From: Acinetobacter sp. WU_MDCI_Axc73
GTDB lineage: Bacteria; Pseudomonadota; Gammaproteobacteria; Pseudomonadales; Moraxellaceae
Direction of reading: 5' to 3'
NCBI RefSeq assembly: GCF_025562455.1
Contig: NZ_JAHPRO010000009.1
Coordinates: forward strand, 62,001-126,000
Length of the DNA stretch: 64,000 bases
This document shows, one piece after another, positions 1 to 8,094 of the stretch. Position 1 is the stretch's first letter; each line of letters starts with the position of its first letter. The notes under the pieces are model-generated. The model did no database searches. It had not been told where the DNA came from and worked only from the letters and a program-made list of their open reading frames with translations. A program made the translations under genes and the position numbers.

Positions 1-244
1 CAATAATCAGATAATCAATATTTTTGGGCGCCTCGCCAATCGATTTTTCGTGTCTCCAATCCAGACTCTGAATGATTGCTGCCGTTTTAGGGCGTTGTTT
101 TAGCCACTGTAAAGCAGATTTCTGATTATCTGCATCTGCCAATGCAACTTTATATCCTTTCTGAGCCAATGCTGAAGCCAATGTGATCGCTGTAATGGTT
201 TTACCACATCCGCCTTTTTGATTTGCTATAAGTATCGTTTTCAT
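1..244 (-). CDS. ParA-family ATPase, N-terminal part (cut by window edge)
   Basis: Only the first 81 codons are present; the gene runs off the left edge. The protein opens with a P-loop, K10-G-G-C-G-K-T16, carrying the early lysine of the deviant Walker A box of the ParA/MinD/Soj group. A D37-A-D39-N-Q41 stretch fits the next ParA motif (DxDxQ). Members of this family are ATP-driven dimers that move or position DNA or protein cargo in the cytoplasm. The partner gene (ParB or another cargo adaptor) would lie outside the window, so the cargo cannot be named. The ATG at 244 is the only sensible start because the P-loop follows at once. The gene is divergent from the small ORF at 309 and the nuclease-like gene at 367. 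Confidence 0.85.
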   Translation of the reverse strand, partial: MKTILIANQKGGCGKTITAITLASALAQKGYKVALADADNQKSALQWLKQRPKTAAIIQSLDWRHEKSIGEAPKNIDYLII

Positions 245-308
245 GCTCGAGATATATTCTTGATTTACTCAATTAGATTAGCATCTTTTTAACATTGAAA
301 GGTTACAC

Positions 309-362
309 ATGACAAACGTCTTCAGCTTATTTAAAGTGTTAAACAAAATCGGTAGCGGGTAA
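309..362 (+). CDS. possible 17-codon leader ORF before the nuclease-like gene
   Basis: An ATG at 309 follows a GAAAGG ribosome-binding sequence (297-302) at good spacing and opens a 17-codon frame ending in TAA at 360-362. That is only 4 nt before the ATG of the gene at 367. The peptide starts MTNVFSLFKVL and is hydrophobic and basic. It is not in frame with the next gene. It may be a translated leader that couples initiation of the downstream gene, or chance. Nothing beyond the ribosome-binding sequence and tight spacing supports it. Confidence 0.25.
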   Translation: MTNVFSLFKVLNKIGSG

Positions 363-366
363 ATTC

Positions 367-834
367 ATGTCCATCTGGATGGCAATGTTAATTGGGACGT
401 GTGTGGGTGTAGTGGTTACTACACTGATTCTTTTAAATACACGAAATGGGCGAATTCGTGCGGAATACGAACAATATATTGCGGAACTGCAACTTGAGCA
501 TCAGCAGATTTTGGCGCAGGCACAAAAACGTAGTGTAAATACCAGTCGTGCAGTCTTAAAAGGTAAAATGGCAGAACAACTGGCGCCAATAATGCCAGAA
601 TTTCGCTATTTGCCGAGTGACGCCAAATTCTTGGGCGATCCAGTAGATTATGTCGTATTTGATGGCTATACCGACTTTCGCGATGGTGAAGGTCGAGCTG
701 AAGATATCGAAGTGATTCTGATGGATATTAAAAGTGGAGGCGCACGACTCACTAAAGGCCAGCAAGCGATAGCACAAGCAGTGCAAGAAGGTCGAGTCCG
801 TTTCGAAACACTTAGAATTAATTTTGACGATTAA
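367..834 (+). CDS. membrane-anchored protein resembling Holliday-junction-resolvase-related endonucleases
   Basis: The 155-residue product has one N-terminal membrane segment (about residues 4-23). A charged, probably coiled stretch follows (about 28-55), then a small C-terminal domain. That domain shows the order seen in the Holliday-resolvase-related endonuclease family: a G-K-M-x-E-x-L-x-P helix near residue 66, D-P-V-D-Y-V-V-F-D near 91-99, and V-I-L-M-D-I-K-S-G near 115-123. In the last motif the Asp and Lys would be the metal-binding E/D-x-K pair of a PD-(D/E)XK nuclease. Family members are mostly uncharacterised, and true junction cleavage is not established. The gene stands alone, divergent from the ParA gene. 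The fold assignment is by recognition; the nuclease activity is inferred. Confidence 0.6.
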   Translation: MSIWMAMLIGTCVGVVVTTLILLNTRNGRIRAEYEQYIAELQLEHQQILAQAQKRSVNTSRAVLKGKMAEQLAPIMPEFRYLPSDAKFLGDPVDYVVFDGYTDFRDGEGRAEDIEVILMDIKSGGARLTKGQQAIAQAVQEGRVRFETLRINFDD

Positions 835-1036
835 ACGGGTAAATGATTTCTCTTCGATCTCATGCTATTTATTCAGATTTATTTAAATCTGAAGATGAGA
901 GTCCAAGCGTGTTTTTGCCACAAAAAGAGACTAAATTTGTCTTTATTGTTACCCAATTTTGCATTTTATTATTAAATTTAAACCTATGATTAAAAGATCA
1001 AAATAAATGTTGCGATGTTTTAGTGGAGGAATTGAT

Positions 1037-1597
1037 ATGCTCAAGAAGATAGGTATTGGATTGATTGTGGCATTGAGTATTGGGCAGGTGAGTGCCTCGA
1101 CTTCCAGTGACTATAACATTGCGCGAGGTCTGGCTCCAGCAGTTAAAGGTCAGTCTATCTCGGTGTTAAAACCTTTTAATGGTGATTTTCGTATTTTGGG
1201 TTCTAAACAATATCGTGATGATGAGCAAGCAAAGTTTTCTCCGATCGATTTTGCTGTGAGTTATGGTTTATTTGCACATCCCGAAATTGCTTCACAAATT
1301 AAAATTAATCAGTACGATCGCTATCTCAACTGGAGTATGCAAACGCTTCCTGTGCCGCCTGAGCAGGCAATGAAGCTGGTGTCGAATATGCATATTATTC
1401 CGGCAAATCCCGACATTGCTAAGCAGATTACTCAAGTTAAGCGCGGCGATCTGGTTCGTCTCAAAGGTGAGTTGGTCGAAGTAAAAGACAATAATTTAGT
1501 CTGGACGTCATCGCTTGCACCTGGTGGTGTTGGGGATGGAGCTTGTGAGGTATTTCGAGTGCATTCGATTCAATGGATTGAGCGTCAGAAAATTTAA
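1037..1597 (+). CDS. exported protein of unknown function
   Basis: I do not recognise a family. I start it at the ATG at 1037, which has a strong GGAGG-like site (TGGAGGA at 1024-1030), rather than the ATG ten codons upstream. From 1037 the protein begins MLKKIGIGLIVALSIG and has a classic signal peptide ending near S-A-S-T, so it should reach the periplasm (186 residues before cleavage). The mature part is soluble and mixed alpha/beta. It includes an R-G-D-L-V-R-L-K-G-E-L-V stretch like an OB-type strand pair and a C-terminal G-G-V-G-D-G-A-C-E segment with the only mature cysteine. It sits 22 bp upstream of the protease-inhibitor-like gene at 1620 in the same direction, so the two may be cotranscribed. 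Confidence 0.6.
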   Translation: MLKKIGIGLIVALSIGQVSASTSSDYNIARGLAPAVKGQSISVLKPFNGDFRILGSKQYRDDEQAKFSPIDFAVSYGLFAHPEIASQIKINQYDRYLNWSMQTLPVPPEQAMKLVSNMHIIPANPDIAKQITQVKRGDLVRLKGELVEVKDNNLVWTSSLAPGGVGDGACEVFRVHSIQWIERQKI

Positions 1598-1619
1598 TTG
1601 AAAATGATGAAATAAATCT

Positions 1620-2048
1620 ATGCGTATACAAAAATATGTTTTGGTCTTATTTGTTTCTATATTTTTTATGGGCTGTCAAACCACAAATTTGAAAACTGGA
1701 CAGGCAATGCAGAATTTAAACACTTATGAATACCACCTAGATCAGAGCTGTCCTGAGTCTTTAAATTTGAAAGTAGGCGAAGATTTAGTTTTTATCGCAT
1801 CTGAAAATCCGAGTACGGGTTATCGATGGCAACTTGAACAGCCTTTAAGTTTATTTAAAATTGAAGATCGTTTTGAAGCGGTTAAAACCGCTAAGCCTAT
1901 GGTTGGCTTAGGCGGACAACGGAGCTTTCGTTTCAAAGCTGAAAAAACGGGTACCGCTTTAATTAAATTGGTCTATCAGCGCCCATGGGAACGTGACCAG
2001 ATACCGGCTCGCAGTTGGCAATGTGTGGTGCATATTACCTCGACATAA
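1620..2048 (+). CDS. chagasin-type (I42) protease-inhibitor-like lipoprotein
   Basis: The 142-residue product has a lipoprotein signal with the lipobox F-M-G-C (Cys19). The mature domain shows the three loops that define chagasin/I42 inhibitors of papain-like cysteine proteases, in order. These are N-P-S-T-G-Y-R-W (about residues 63-70), a glycine-rich loop G-L-G-G-Q (about 97-101), and R-P-W-E (about 122-125). In characterised members these loops insert into the protease active cleft. Here the likely location is the periplasmic face of a membrane. The protease target is unknown; a role against endogenous or host proteases is inference. It follows the exported protein at 1037 closely and converges on the lipoprotein gene at 2108. 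Confidence 0.75.
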   Translation: MRIQKYVLVLFVSIFFMGCQTTNLKTGQAMQNLNTYEYHLDQSCPESLNLKVGEDLVFIASENPSTGYRWQLEQPLSLFKIEDRFEAVKTAKPMVGLGGQRSFRFKAEKTGTALIKLVYQRPWERDQIPARSWQCVVHITST

Positions 2049-2060
2049 ATGTATTTGAGT

Positions 2061-2101
2061 GCCTCACATGATTATTATTTGGCTTTAGAAAAATGTGAGG
2101 C
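2061..2101. terminator. inverted repeat between convergent genes
   Basis: GCCTCACAT at 2061-2069 and ATGTGAGGC at 2093-2101 are perfectly complementary 9-bp arms around a 23-nt loop. The repeat lies between the ends of two converging genes (2048 and 2108). There is no clean U-tract, so its strength as an intrinsic terminator is uncertain. Confidence 0.45.
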
Positions 2102-2107
2102 AATGCA

Positions 2108-2686
2108 TCAATGAGATACAGATTGAGGCTGTTGATCTTTCCAATGTTTTAATTGCTCTTGGGCGTGTAAATAATCATTGAGATCTTGCAGATTGATTGC
2201 TGCTTTTTTCTGATTTTGAGCATTTGCTGAGCTGGTTTGCTCATTGATTAATTTGCCCTGATTTTCCCAGTATTGATATAACAATCCCTGAATATATCGT
2301 CCTTGTGCTGTTTTTAAATCTAAATCTTTTAGCATGGTGAGTGCCGACTGAATATGGTCGAGTTTACGGTTGCGTTCAAATTCAGGGGTTAAGGTTCCAT
2401 CCTGTTGCATTTTTCCCAGTTCATTGTCCATATCATCGGTCATTGCAGTGAATTTTTCATCAAATTCATCTAACAACGCAATATCATGAGTATCTTGTTC
2501 TGTCGTAGGAAATTCTTTTGTTGGTGGCGTTTTTAACGGATCTACATTTGCTTGATGCTCATTGTTCTGTTGTTCAGTTGATGATGCTGTTTTGCTGTGC
2601 TCATTTTTATTGCATGCACTGAGTAACAGTGTACTGCCTAAAACCACAGCAAATATCTGCAAGGGTTTATTGTTTAAGATGGTCAT
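2108..2686 (-). CDS. putative lipoprotein of unknown function
   Basis: The 192-residue product has a lipoprotein signal peptide ending in L-L-S-A-C (Cys25). A long polar, low-complexity linker rich in Glu, Gln and Thr follows, then a helical C-terminal part with several Leu/Gln heptads (about residues 70-175). No catalytic motif is visible and I do not recognise a family. The gene converges with the I42-type inhibitor gene, and its start is 30 bp downstream of the end of the methyltransferase gene at 2717, so the two minus-strand genes may be cotranscribed. The start with AGGAAAACCTC upstream looks natural. Confidence 0.65.
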   Translation of the reverse strand: MTILNNKPLQIFAVVLGSTLLLSACNKNEHSKTASSTEQQNNEHQANVDPLKTPPTKEFPTTEQDTHDIALLDEFDEKFTAMTDDMDNELGKMQQDGTLTPEFERNRKLDHIQSALTMLKDLDLKTAQGRYIQGLLYQYWENQGKLINEQTSSANAQNQKKAAINLQDLNDYLHAQEQLKHWKDQQPQSVSH

Positions 2687-2716
2687 GAGGTTTTCCTTAT
2701 TGAGTTTGGGTCGGCA

Positions 2717-3487
2717 TTAGATTTTTTTAAAGTGGTAAGCGTAGGTGATATAAGGGAACTCAATCTCATCCTGCGGTTGTTTACCTGTGAATTCATATAC
2801 GATTTTTTCAAATTTTTGTTTCAATTCGAGCTGTTGTTTTTCAGTCATCGCGGCAATAAAACTGGTGGAAAGCAAGCGCTTACTCACCACTTGTTCCACT
2901 GTCCCTTTTTGTACCTGAGAATAAACTTTGACACTTTCGAGTCGAAATAAAAATTGATGCTCAAATACTTTTTTCCAGTCGCCACTGTGATAACGAGGAG
3001 TATCTTGTTCTAACGGTTGCAATATATCTGCTAGTGCTTTGACCCAGTTGACTTCGATATTACGTTGATTCCAGATCAACCCCAAATGTCCTTCAACTTT
3101 GAGAAGTTGATAGATTTCATCAAGTGTTTCGATATTGGCAAACCAGTGAAATGATTGCGCACATAGCACCGCATCGACGCTTTGAGGTGGCAAGGGTATT
3201 TCAGTGCTATAGGCATCTAGTGTTTTCACGTCAGGGTGCGCAAGGCTCAACTGCTCACGCATAGCTTGAACGGGTTCAACCGCAATAATTTCTGAGGTCA
3301 CTTGTTGCAGATAAGGAAGAAATTTACCCGTACCAGCACCTAAATCCACGACACATGAGCTTTGATCTAATTGCAACTCCTGCTTTAGCCAGTTCACAAT
3401 TTCATTTGGATAATCAGGTCGAACCTCTTGGTATAGTTCGGCGGCCTGACTAAATCCTTGTTGTGCAGCCTGATGAATCGGTTTCAT
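2717..3487 (-). CDS. class I SAM-dependent methyltransferase
   Basis: The 256-residue product shows the Rossmann methyltransferase signature V-V-D-L-G-A-G-T-G-K-F around residue 50 (motif I, SAM glycine-rich loop). It is followed by an acidic strand end (I-I-A-V-E-P-V) and the A-V-L-C-A-Q-S-F-H-W-F motif typical of the UbiE/Tam-like methyltransferase_11 group. The substrate is unknown; relatives act on small molecules such as trans-aconitate or lipid intermediates. I prefer the ATG at 3487 over a TTG five codons upstream. It is probably cytosolic and possibly cotranscribed with the lipoprotein at 2108. Confidence 0.8.
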   Translation of the reverse strand: MKPIHQAAQQGFSQAAELYQEVRPDYPNEIVNWLKQELQLDQSSCVVDLGAGTGKFLPYLQQVTSEIIAVEPVQAMREQLSLAHPDVKTLDAYSTEIPLPPQSVDAVLCAQSFHWFANIETLDEIYQLLKVEGHLGLIWNQRNIEVNWVKALADILQPLEQDTPRYHSGDWKKVFEHQFLFRLESVKVYSQVQKGTVEQVVSKRLLSTSFIAAMTEKQQLELKQKFEKIVYEFTGKQPQDEIEFPYITYAYHFKKI

Positions 3488-3692
3488 AAGCTTTGACCCC
3501 AAAAATAGTCTTTTTTAATGCAGATAATCTATTGCTATTATGAACGCTGCATCTATACGACGCGTTTAGAAAATAGCATTTTTCATACAATTCGATGAGT
3601 TTTATAACATTTTTATATCTGGATATAGCAGAGCTATACGCTTTTACATGTTAAAACCTTAGTTACAATGCACCGATAAAAGAGTGAAAAAA

Positions 3693-4541
3693 ATGACTCA
3701 GCAGATAAAAATTCCTTCTTTAAAACTTCATGATGGACATCAGATTCCTGCACTTGGCTTTGGTACTTATACATTAAAAGGCAAGGTAGGGGTTGAAGTC
3801 ATGTTACGTGCCTTGAACAATGGTTATCGTATGTTGGATTCGGCGTTTAACTATGAAAATGAAGGCGCCGTGGGTGAAGCATTTCGGCAATCTGGATTAG
3901 AGCGCAAAGACGTTTTTATAAGTTCTAAGTTACCAGGTCGTCATCACCCATATAAACAGGCGATGGAAACCATTGAGGAATCTTTATATCGTATGCAACT
4001 GGATTATCTGGATCTTTATCTAATTCATTGGCCAAATCCAAAACAGGGGTTATACGTTGAAGCATGGCAAGCGCTGATTGGGGCACAAAAGCAGGGGCTA
4101 ATCAAATCGATTGGTGTCAGTAACTTTTTGCCTGAACATATTGATACCCTAGAACGTGAAACAGGTATATTACCCGTAATTAATCAGGTAGAGCTACATC
4201 CTTATTTTAATCAGCAAGAGCAGCGTCAATATGATCAATCCAAGCAGATTTTGACGATGGCATGGAGTCCTTTGGGGCGTGGGCGTGATGTGGTGGAGAA
4301 TGAAGTTTTACAGCGGATTGCTCACGAGCTGAATTATTCGGTACAGCAAGTGATCTTAAGATGGCAACATCAACTGGGTGTAATCCCGATTCCGAAGGCC
4401 AGTAGCGATAAAAACCAATTGGCGAATCAGGAAATTTTTAACTTTAGTCTGAGTGACGAGCAGATGCAGCGAATCAACCAATTGACTCGGGCAGATGGTC
4501 GTTTAGCCAATCAGAATCCAGCTGTATATGAGGAATTTTAA
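3693..4541 (+). CDS. aldo/keto reductase
   Basis: An NADPH-dependent carbonyl reductase of the (beta/alpha)8-barrel aldo/keto reductase superfamily, 282 residues. The catalytic tetrad is complete: Asp49, Tyr54, Lys79 and His112. The cofactor-binding end is also recognisable (P-I-P-K-A-S-S-D-K near residue 240). It resembles bacterial 2,5-diketo-gluconate/methylglyoxal reductases. The native substrate cannot be deduced. I start at the ATG at 3693, but a GTG three codons upstream is also possible. The gene stands alone between a divergent methyltransferase and the Fur-box-preceded gene at 4669. Confidence 0.88.
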   Translation: MTQQIKIPSLKLHDGHQIPALGFGTYTLKGKVGVEVMLRALNNGYRMLDSAFNYENEGAVGEAFRQSGLERKDVFISSKLPGRHHPYKQAMETIEESLYRMQLDYLDLYLIHWPNPKQGLYVEAWQALIGAQKQGLIKSIGVSNFLPEHIDTLERETGILPVINQVELHPYFNQQEQRQYDQSKQILTMAWSPLGRGRDVVENEVLQRIAHELNYSVQQVILRWQHQLGVIPIPKASSDKNQLANQEIFNFSLSDEQMQRINQLTRADGRLANQNPAVYEEF

Positions 4542-4603
4542 AAGCTGATGATTAGATTCAGGTCATATCCTCTCGATGGAAATGTTAACACAAGCATAGC
4601 AAT

Positions 4604-4622
4604 GAAATTGATAATCATTATC
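4604..4622 (+). promoter_or_regulatory. Fur box
   Basis: This 19-bp site matches 17 of 19 positions of the classical Fur operator; only positions 3 and 5 differ. Its right half (GATAATCATTATC) is perfect. It lies 46 bp upstream of the ATG of the siderophore-interacting protein gene, where a -35/-10 region would be. Iron-loaded Fur would be expected to repress the gene. Confidence 0.8.
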
Positions 4623-4668
4623 TTTTAATGCTATATTCAAATAACTTTTCTTATATTAGGATGTGATC

Positions 4669-5571
4669 ATGAATCAGGCACAGCCGTATTTGATTGTGAA
4701 TATGCAATTGGTTCAAATGGAAAAATTATCTCCAACTATGACCCGATTTACCTTTCACGGAGATCAACTGGATCAGGTGCATAGTTATGCACCTGATCAG
4801 CGAGTAAAGTTATTTTTTCCCATAATAGAGAATCCAGAACAAACGCAATGGATTGAAAACCATGCTGAATGGTATCAGCACTATCGACAGTTGCCTGAAC
4901 AGTTTCGTCCACCCATGCGCACCTATACTATTCGGCATTTACGACCCCATCAAAAACAAGTGGATATCGATTTTGCCATGCATGGTGCGACTGGACCCGC
5001 ATCCTCATGGGCGGAACAGGCGAAACTCGGGGATCATTTACAAATGGCTGCACCAAATGCACATTGGCAGGGTGATCAAACAGGATTTGAATGGCAACCA
5101 CCACAACAGGCGCGTCAAATTTTACTGATGGCAGATGAAACGGCACTTCCCGCGGTGTCTGGAATTATTGATCAACTTATTCAGCAAAATACACTGGCAC
5201 AGGTCAATGTGTATATTGAAATGCCTTTTGATCAGGATCGGGTTGCATTTACCCCACATCCGAATATAAAACTACAATGGTTCCATCGTGTTCAGGGGCA
5301 GCAACCTGGACAGCGATTAATTGAGACCATTCATCAACTTTTTCAAGCTCAAAATCAGCAAAAGATTGAGCTCGATGATATCAACATCGATGAAGAAATT
5401 TTATGGTTCACCCAAAATGAACAACAGGCACAGCAAACTTTTTATGCATGGGTTGCCGCTGAGTCTGCGGCTGTTTTGGCGATACGCCGTTTTTTAATTC
5501 AGGATTGTGGAATTGATAAAAACTGTCTGAATTTTATGGGCTATTGGCGTAAAGGCAAAGTGTTTGATTGA
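4669..5571 (+). CDS. siderophore-interacting protein (FAD-dependent ferric-siderophore reductase family)
   Basis: The 300-residue product belongs to the ViuB/YqjH/SIP family, cytosolic flavoproteins that reduce iron in imported siderophores so it can be released. The flavin motif R-T-Y-T-I-R (R-x-Y-[ST]) is present near residue 84, followed by D-I-D-F-A-M-H-G and G-P-A-S-S-W-A, both typical of the FAD domain. The C-terminal W-V-A-A-E-S-A-A-V and G-Y-W-R-K-G close the NAD(P)-like domain. AGGA at 4658-4661 fits the ATG at 4669 and not the GTG at 4663. The Fur box at 4604-4622 implies induction by iron starvation. No siderophore synthesis or receptor genes are adjacent. Confidence 0.9.
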   Translation: MNQAQPYLIVNMQLVQMEKLSPTMTRFTFHGDQLDQVHSYAPDQRVKLFFPIIENPEQTQWIENHAEWYQHYRQLPEQFRPPMRTYTIRHLRPHQKQVDIDFAMHGATGPASSWAEQAKLGDHLQMAAPNAHWQGDQTGFEWQPPQQARQILLMADETALPAVSGIIDQLIQQNTLAQVNVYIEMPFDQDRVAFTPHPNIKLQWFHRVQGQQPGQRLIETIHQLFQAQNQQKIELDDINIDEEILWFTQNEQQAQQTFYAWVAAESAAVLAIRRFLIQDCGIDKNCLNFMGYWRKGKVFD

Positions 5572-5831
5572 GTTTGCTTTGTATTTAATCTTTCAACAGT
5601 ATTGCTGAAATAATATGCAATCTGAATGAGTTGTGGATCACTTTTTTAATTCTGCTGATCACTTTTCAATGATGTGGTCAGGCATTTTCATCTATTCGAT
5701 CAACAAGATTGCAACATTGTGGTAGCTTTTGCCCTGTTTTCTCGCCACAGTCTTTATAAAATAACAAGTTCCGCGTTGTTCTGTAGATCATGGCGGTTGG
5801 AACTGAGCCAGTCATTCTTTTTGGTAGCCTA

Positions 5832-7103
5832 ATGGACAAGCAAATTATTTTTGAAGATGAACACATCAGGGTTATTTTTCTGAAAGGAACATCCAGTGAA
5901 TTGGTGATTTCTTTTGGAGATTTAATTAGTCGTGCCAAAGGCTTGACCATTAATGCTGAAAAATCCTTAATTAAATATGATTACAACGTCTTGGGTATTA
6001 TGCCTAAGCTCAAATCATGGTTTCCGCAAGCTTCCATGCAACAGATGATGGAAAATGTACAGCCCATATTAAACCAGTTCAAACATATTGTTGGTTATGG
6101 TGGTTCGATGGGGGGGTATGCTGCGATTAAATATTCCAAATTACTTCAAATGAATCGTGTGATTGCTTTTGTTCCACAATTCAGCATTGATCCACAGCAA
6201 GTAGAAGATCGTCGCTATGCGGAGTTTTTTGATGTCAATTTAAATCGGGATATGCAAATTCAGACTGCCGATCTCTCATCTCAAGCTGAATATATTGTCG
6301 TTTATGACCCTTACTATAAAGAAGATCGTGAACATTATTTAAAAATCAAAAAAGTAATTCCAAATTTACTGACCTTAAAACTTCCATTTACTGGACATGA
6401 AGCACTTTCAGTGTTGGCAAGTTCTAGTTTGCTTAATGATTTTATTCGTCATTCATACGATCAAGGTTATTTTTACCAGCAAATGCGCAGTGTAAAGAAA
6501 AATAGCAAGTTTTATTATCGTACCGTCATTGCAAATTTGATGTCACGACATAGTGCTGCGCTTGGGCGAATTTTGAGAAATAATGAACTTCATCTGGATG
6601 ATCAATACTTTGATGCTAACTTAAAACAAGTGATTACCCGTGTCATGTTAAGTAAACGACAGGTCACAGAACAGGATTTACAAAAACTGGGAATTAAGGT
6701 TACTCTGCCGATGTCACAGCATGAAACCAATGATCAGTTACAAGATAACTTTGGTCATCATCTCGTGTTTAATCTAATTAGCCACAAGCTCGAAAGCTAT
6801 TTGGCAGATGCAGTGCAACTCAATAATAAATACCTGATTGGTATTCATGCCAAGAGCAGTGGAATCGTTAAAATTGTGATCAATGCAGAGCGCTATATTG
6901 TAGCGATGAATGATCGACGAGTCATGAAACTTTTTAAGGAAGATGATGCACTTAGCACAGATATGAGTCCAATCATGATTAAAAAATATGCTGACTATTT
7001 CGTGCTGAGTTATAAACAGTTAAATCTTAATAGTGATGAACAAGGCATTTGCGCTTTCACTGAAAATTCAGTACAGGATGCGGAAAAATTTAGAACAATT
7101 TAA
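5832..7103 (+). CDS. alpha/beta-hydrolase-like protein of unknown function
   Basis: The long product (423 residues from the ATG at 5832; another ATG 14 codons upstream is possible) has a hydrolase-like N-terminal half. Strands around F-E-D-E-H-I-R-V-I-F-L and L-V-I-S-F-G are followed by V-G-Y-G-G-S-M-G-G-Y-A-A near residue 90. That is a nucleophile elbow G-x-S-x-G with Ser. A histidine in F-T-G-H-E-A near 185 could complete a triad. The C-terminal 200 residues have no motif I know. There is no signal peptide. The 260 bp upstream hold no other gene, and a terminator-like hairpin follows. Comparable proteins in polysaccharide or glycan loci are mostly unassigned, so I give no substrate. Confidence 0.6.
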   Translation: MDKQIIFEDEHIRVIFLKGTSSELVISFGDLISRAKGLTINAEKSLIKYDYNVLGIMPKLKSWFPQASMQQMMENVQPILNQFKHIVGYGGSMGGYAAIKYSKLLQMNRVIAFVPQFSIDPQQVEDRRYAEFFDVNLNRDMQIQTADLSSQAEYIVVYDPYYKEDREHYLKIKKVIPNLLTLKLPFTGHEALSVLASSSLLNDFIRHSYDQGYFYQQMRSVKKNSKFYYRTVIANLMSRHSAALGRILRNNELHLDDQYFDANLKQVITRVMLSKRQVTEQDLQKLGIKVTLPMSQHETNDQLQDNFGHHLVFNLISHKLESYLADAVQLNNKYLIGIHAKSSGIVKIVINAERYIVAMNDRRVMKLFKEDDALSTDMSPIMIKKYADYFVLSYKQLNLNSDEQGICAFTENSVQDAEKFRTI

Positions 7104-7129
7104 TCAATTGTTTATAATGAGATCCTAAT

Positions 7130-7155
7130 AAAAGGGACGATGAATCGCCCCTTTT
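7130..7155. terminator. bidirectional intrinsic terminator
   Basis: An AAAAGGG/CCCTTTT stem, extended inward by CGAT/ATCG with a single mismatch, sits between the converging genes ending at 7103 and 7183. The A-tract and T-tract on its two sides allow function in both directions. Confidence 0.7.
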
Positions 7156-7182
7156 ATGTTTCATTTTATTCGATTGAAGTAC

Positions 7183-7776
7183 TTAGTTCGTAGTCGAATT
7201 TTGTTTCACTGTTGGCTGTTTTTCTATTCCTGCTTGAGTTTGAACGCCAAGATTATGTGTTGAAGCATTCGTTGCAATGCCTGCATTGCCCTTCACTGAG
7301 CCAACTTGTACGCCAGTTTGAGTTTGTGCATTGATGCCATGATTACGATTGGAGTCATTTTTCATGGCTGCCCAATGTGATTTGGCTTTGGCTTTTTCCT
7401 CCGCAGTAAACTTTTCAGTTTTATTTACTGCTTTCTTCGTTCCTTGTTTGGTATCTTGCCAAACTTGTTCACTTTTATCGCCCACTTTTTTAGCCGCATT
7501 TATAGTTTTATCTGTTGCACTGACCGCCATATCATGTGTCTCATGGGCAACATGACTTCCAGCATCAATAGTCGCATCTGTTGCTTTTACAGCAGTTGAA
7601 TGAACAGCGTGTGCAGTATTACTGACACCCTGTGTTACCCCATGACCAATACGACTAAGCATGCCATCTGATTCGGCTTGGGCATTTGCATTCACATTGA
7701 CGGAAGCATTGCCAGCAAAAATGCTTGCCGAAGCTAAAATACTTGCAGTTAAAACAGCGGTTTTCATCATTTTCAT
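7183..7776 (-). CDS. small exported helical protein of unknown function
   Basis: I start this at the ATG at 7776, which has AAAGGAAAG at good spacing, giving 197 residues. It opens with a signal peptide (M-K-M-M-K-T-A-V-L-T) ending near F-A-G-N-A. The middle third (about residues 40-130) is an Ala/Thr/Asp-rich amphipathic helix with an irregular 11-residue rhythm (A-V-H-S-T-A-V-K-A-T-D, then H-D-M-A-V-S-A-T-D), like LEA or apolipoprotein-type helices. A Q-V-W-Q-D-T-K-Q-G-T-K-K-A block follows. The tail repeats Gly/Asn/Gln-rich strands (about 150-197). The exported protein at 9078 carries a similar W-Q-x-x-K block. A stress-protective or envelope role is only a guess. Confidence 0.6.
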   Translation of the reverse strand: MKMMKTAVLTASILASASIFAGNASVNVNANAQAESDGMLSRIGHGVTQGVSNTAHAVHSTAVKATDATIDAGSHVAHETHDMAVSATDKTINAAKKVGDKSEQVWQDTKQGTKKAVNKTEKFTAEEKAKAKSHWAAMKNDSNRNHGINAQTQTGVQVGSVKGNAGIATNASTHNLGVQTQAGIEKQPTVKQNSTTN

Positions 7777-7796
7777 TTTTCTTTCCTTTTGTGAAT

Positions 7797-7820
7797 TCAC
7801 TCAGTCTGATGATTGAGTGA
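7797..7820. repeat. short inverted repeat in the leader of the exported-protein gene
   Basis: TCACTCA (7797-7803) and TGAGTGA (7814-7820) are perfect 7-bp arms around a 10-bp spacer. The repeat begins 20 bp upstream of the ATG at 7776 on the minus strand. It could be an operator or a leader hairpin. The rest of 7821-8094 is AT-rich with no gene I can support. Confidence 0.35.
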
Positions 7821-8094
7821 TCGACGTTGTTATCATAAGTAACAATTTTTAATTTATGTGACTTAGTTCAAAAAAATTACAAGTCGTTAACTGCGTGAAT
7901 AAAGTTGAGGAGAAATTATGAAGATAGAAAAATCAATGAATTTGACTCAAAGTTAAAATTTTAAAGATTCGGGAAATAACGCTGAACCCCTTACCATTTC
8001 AGCTTAATCATAAGTTTTGTATCTGGCGCAAACAAGATAGAATTTTCGTGATAAGTTTTTTATTTTAAATAGCCAATTTACATAAGAGTACACG

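Noticed and set aside
5678..5950. 90-codon minus-strand frame before and within the hydrolase-like gene
   Set aside because: No ribosome-binding site, and it overlaps the better-supported gene on the plus strand.
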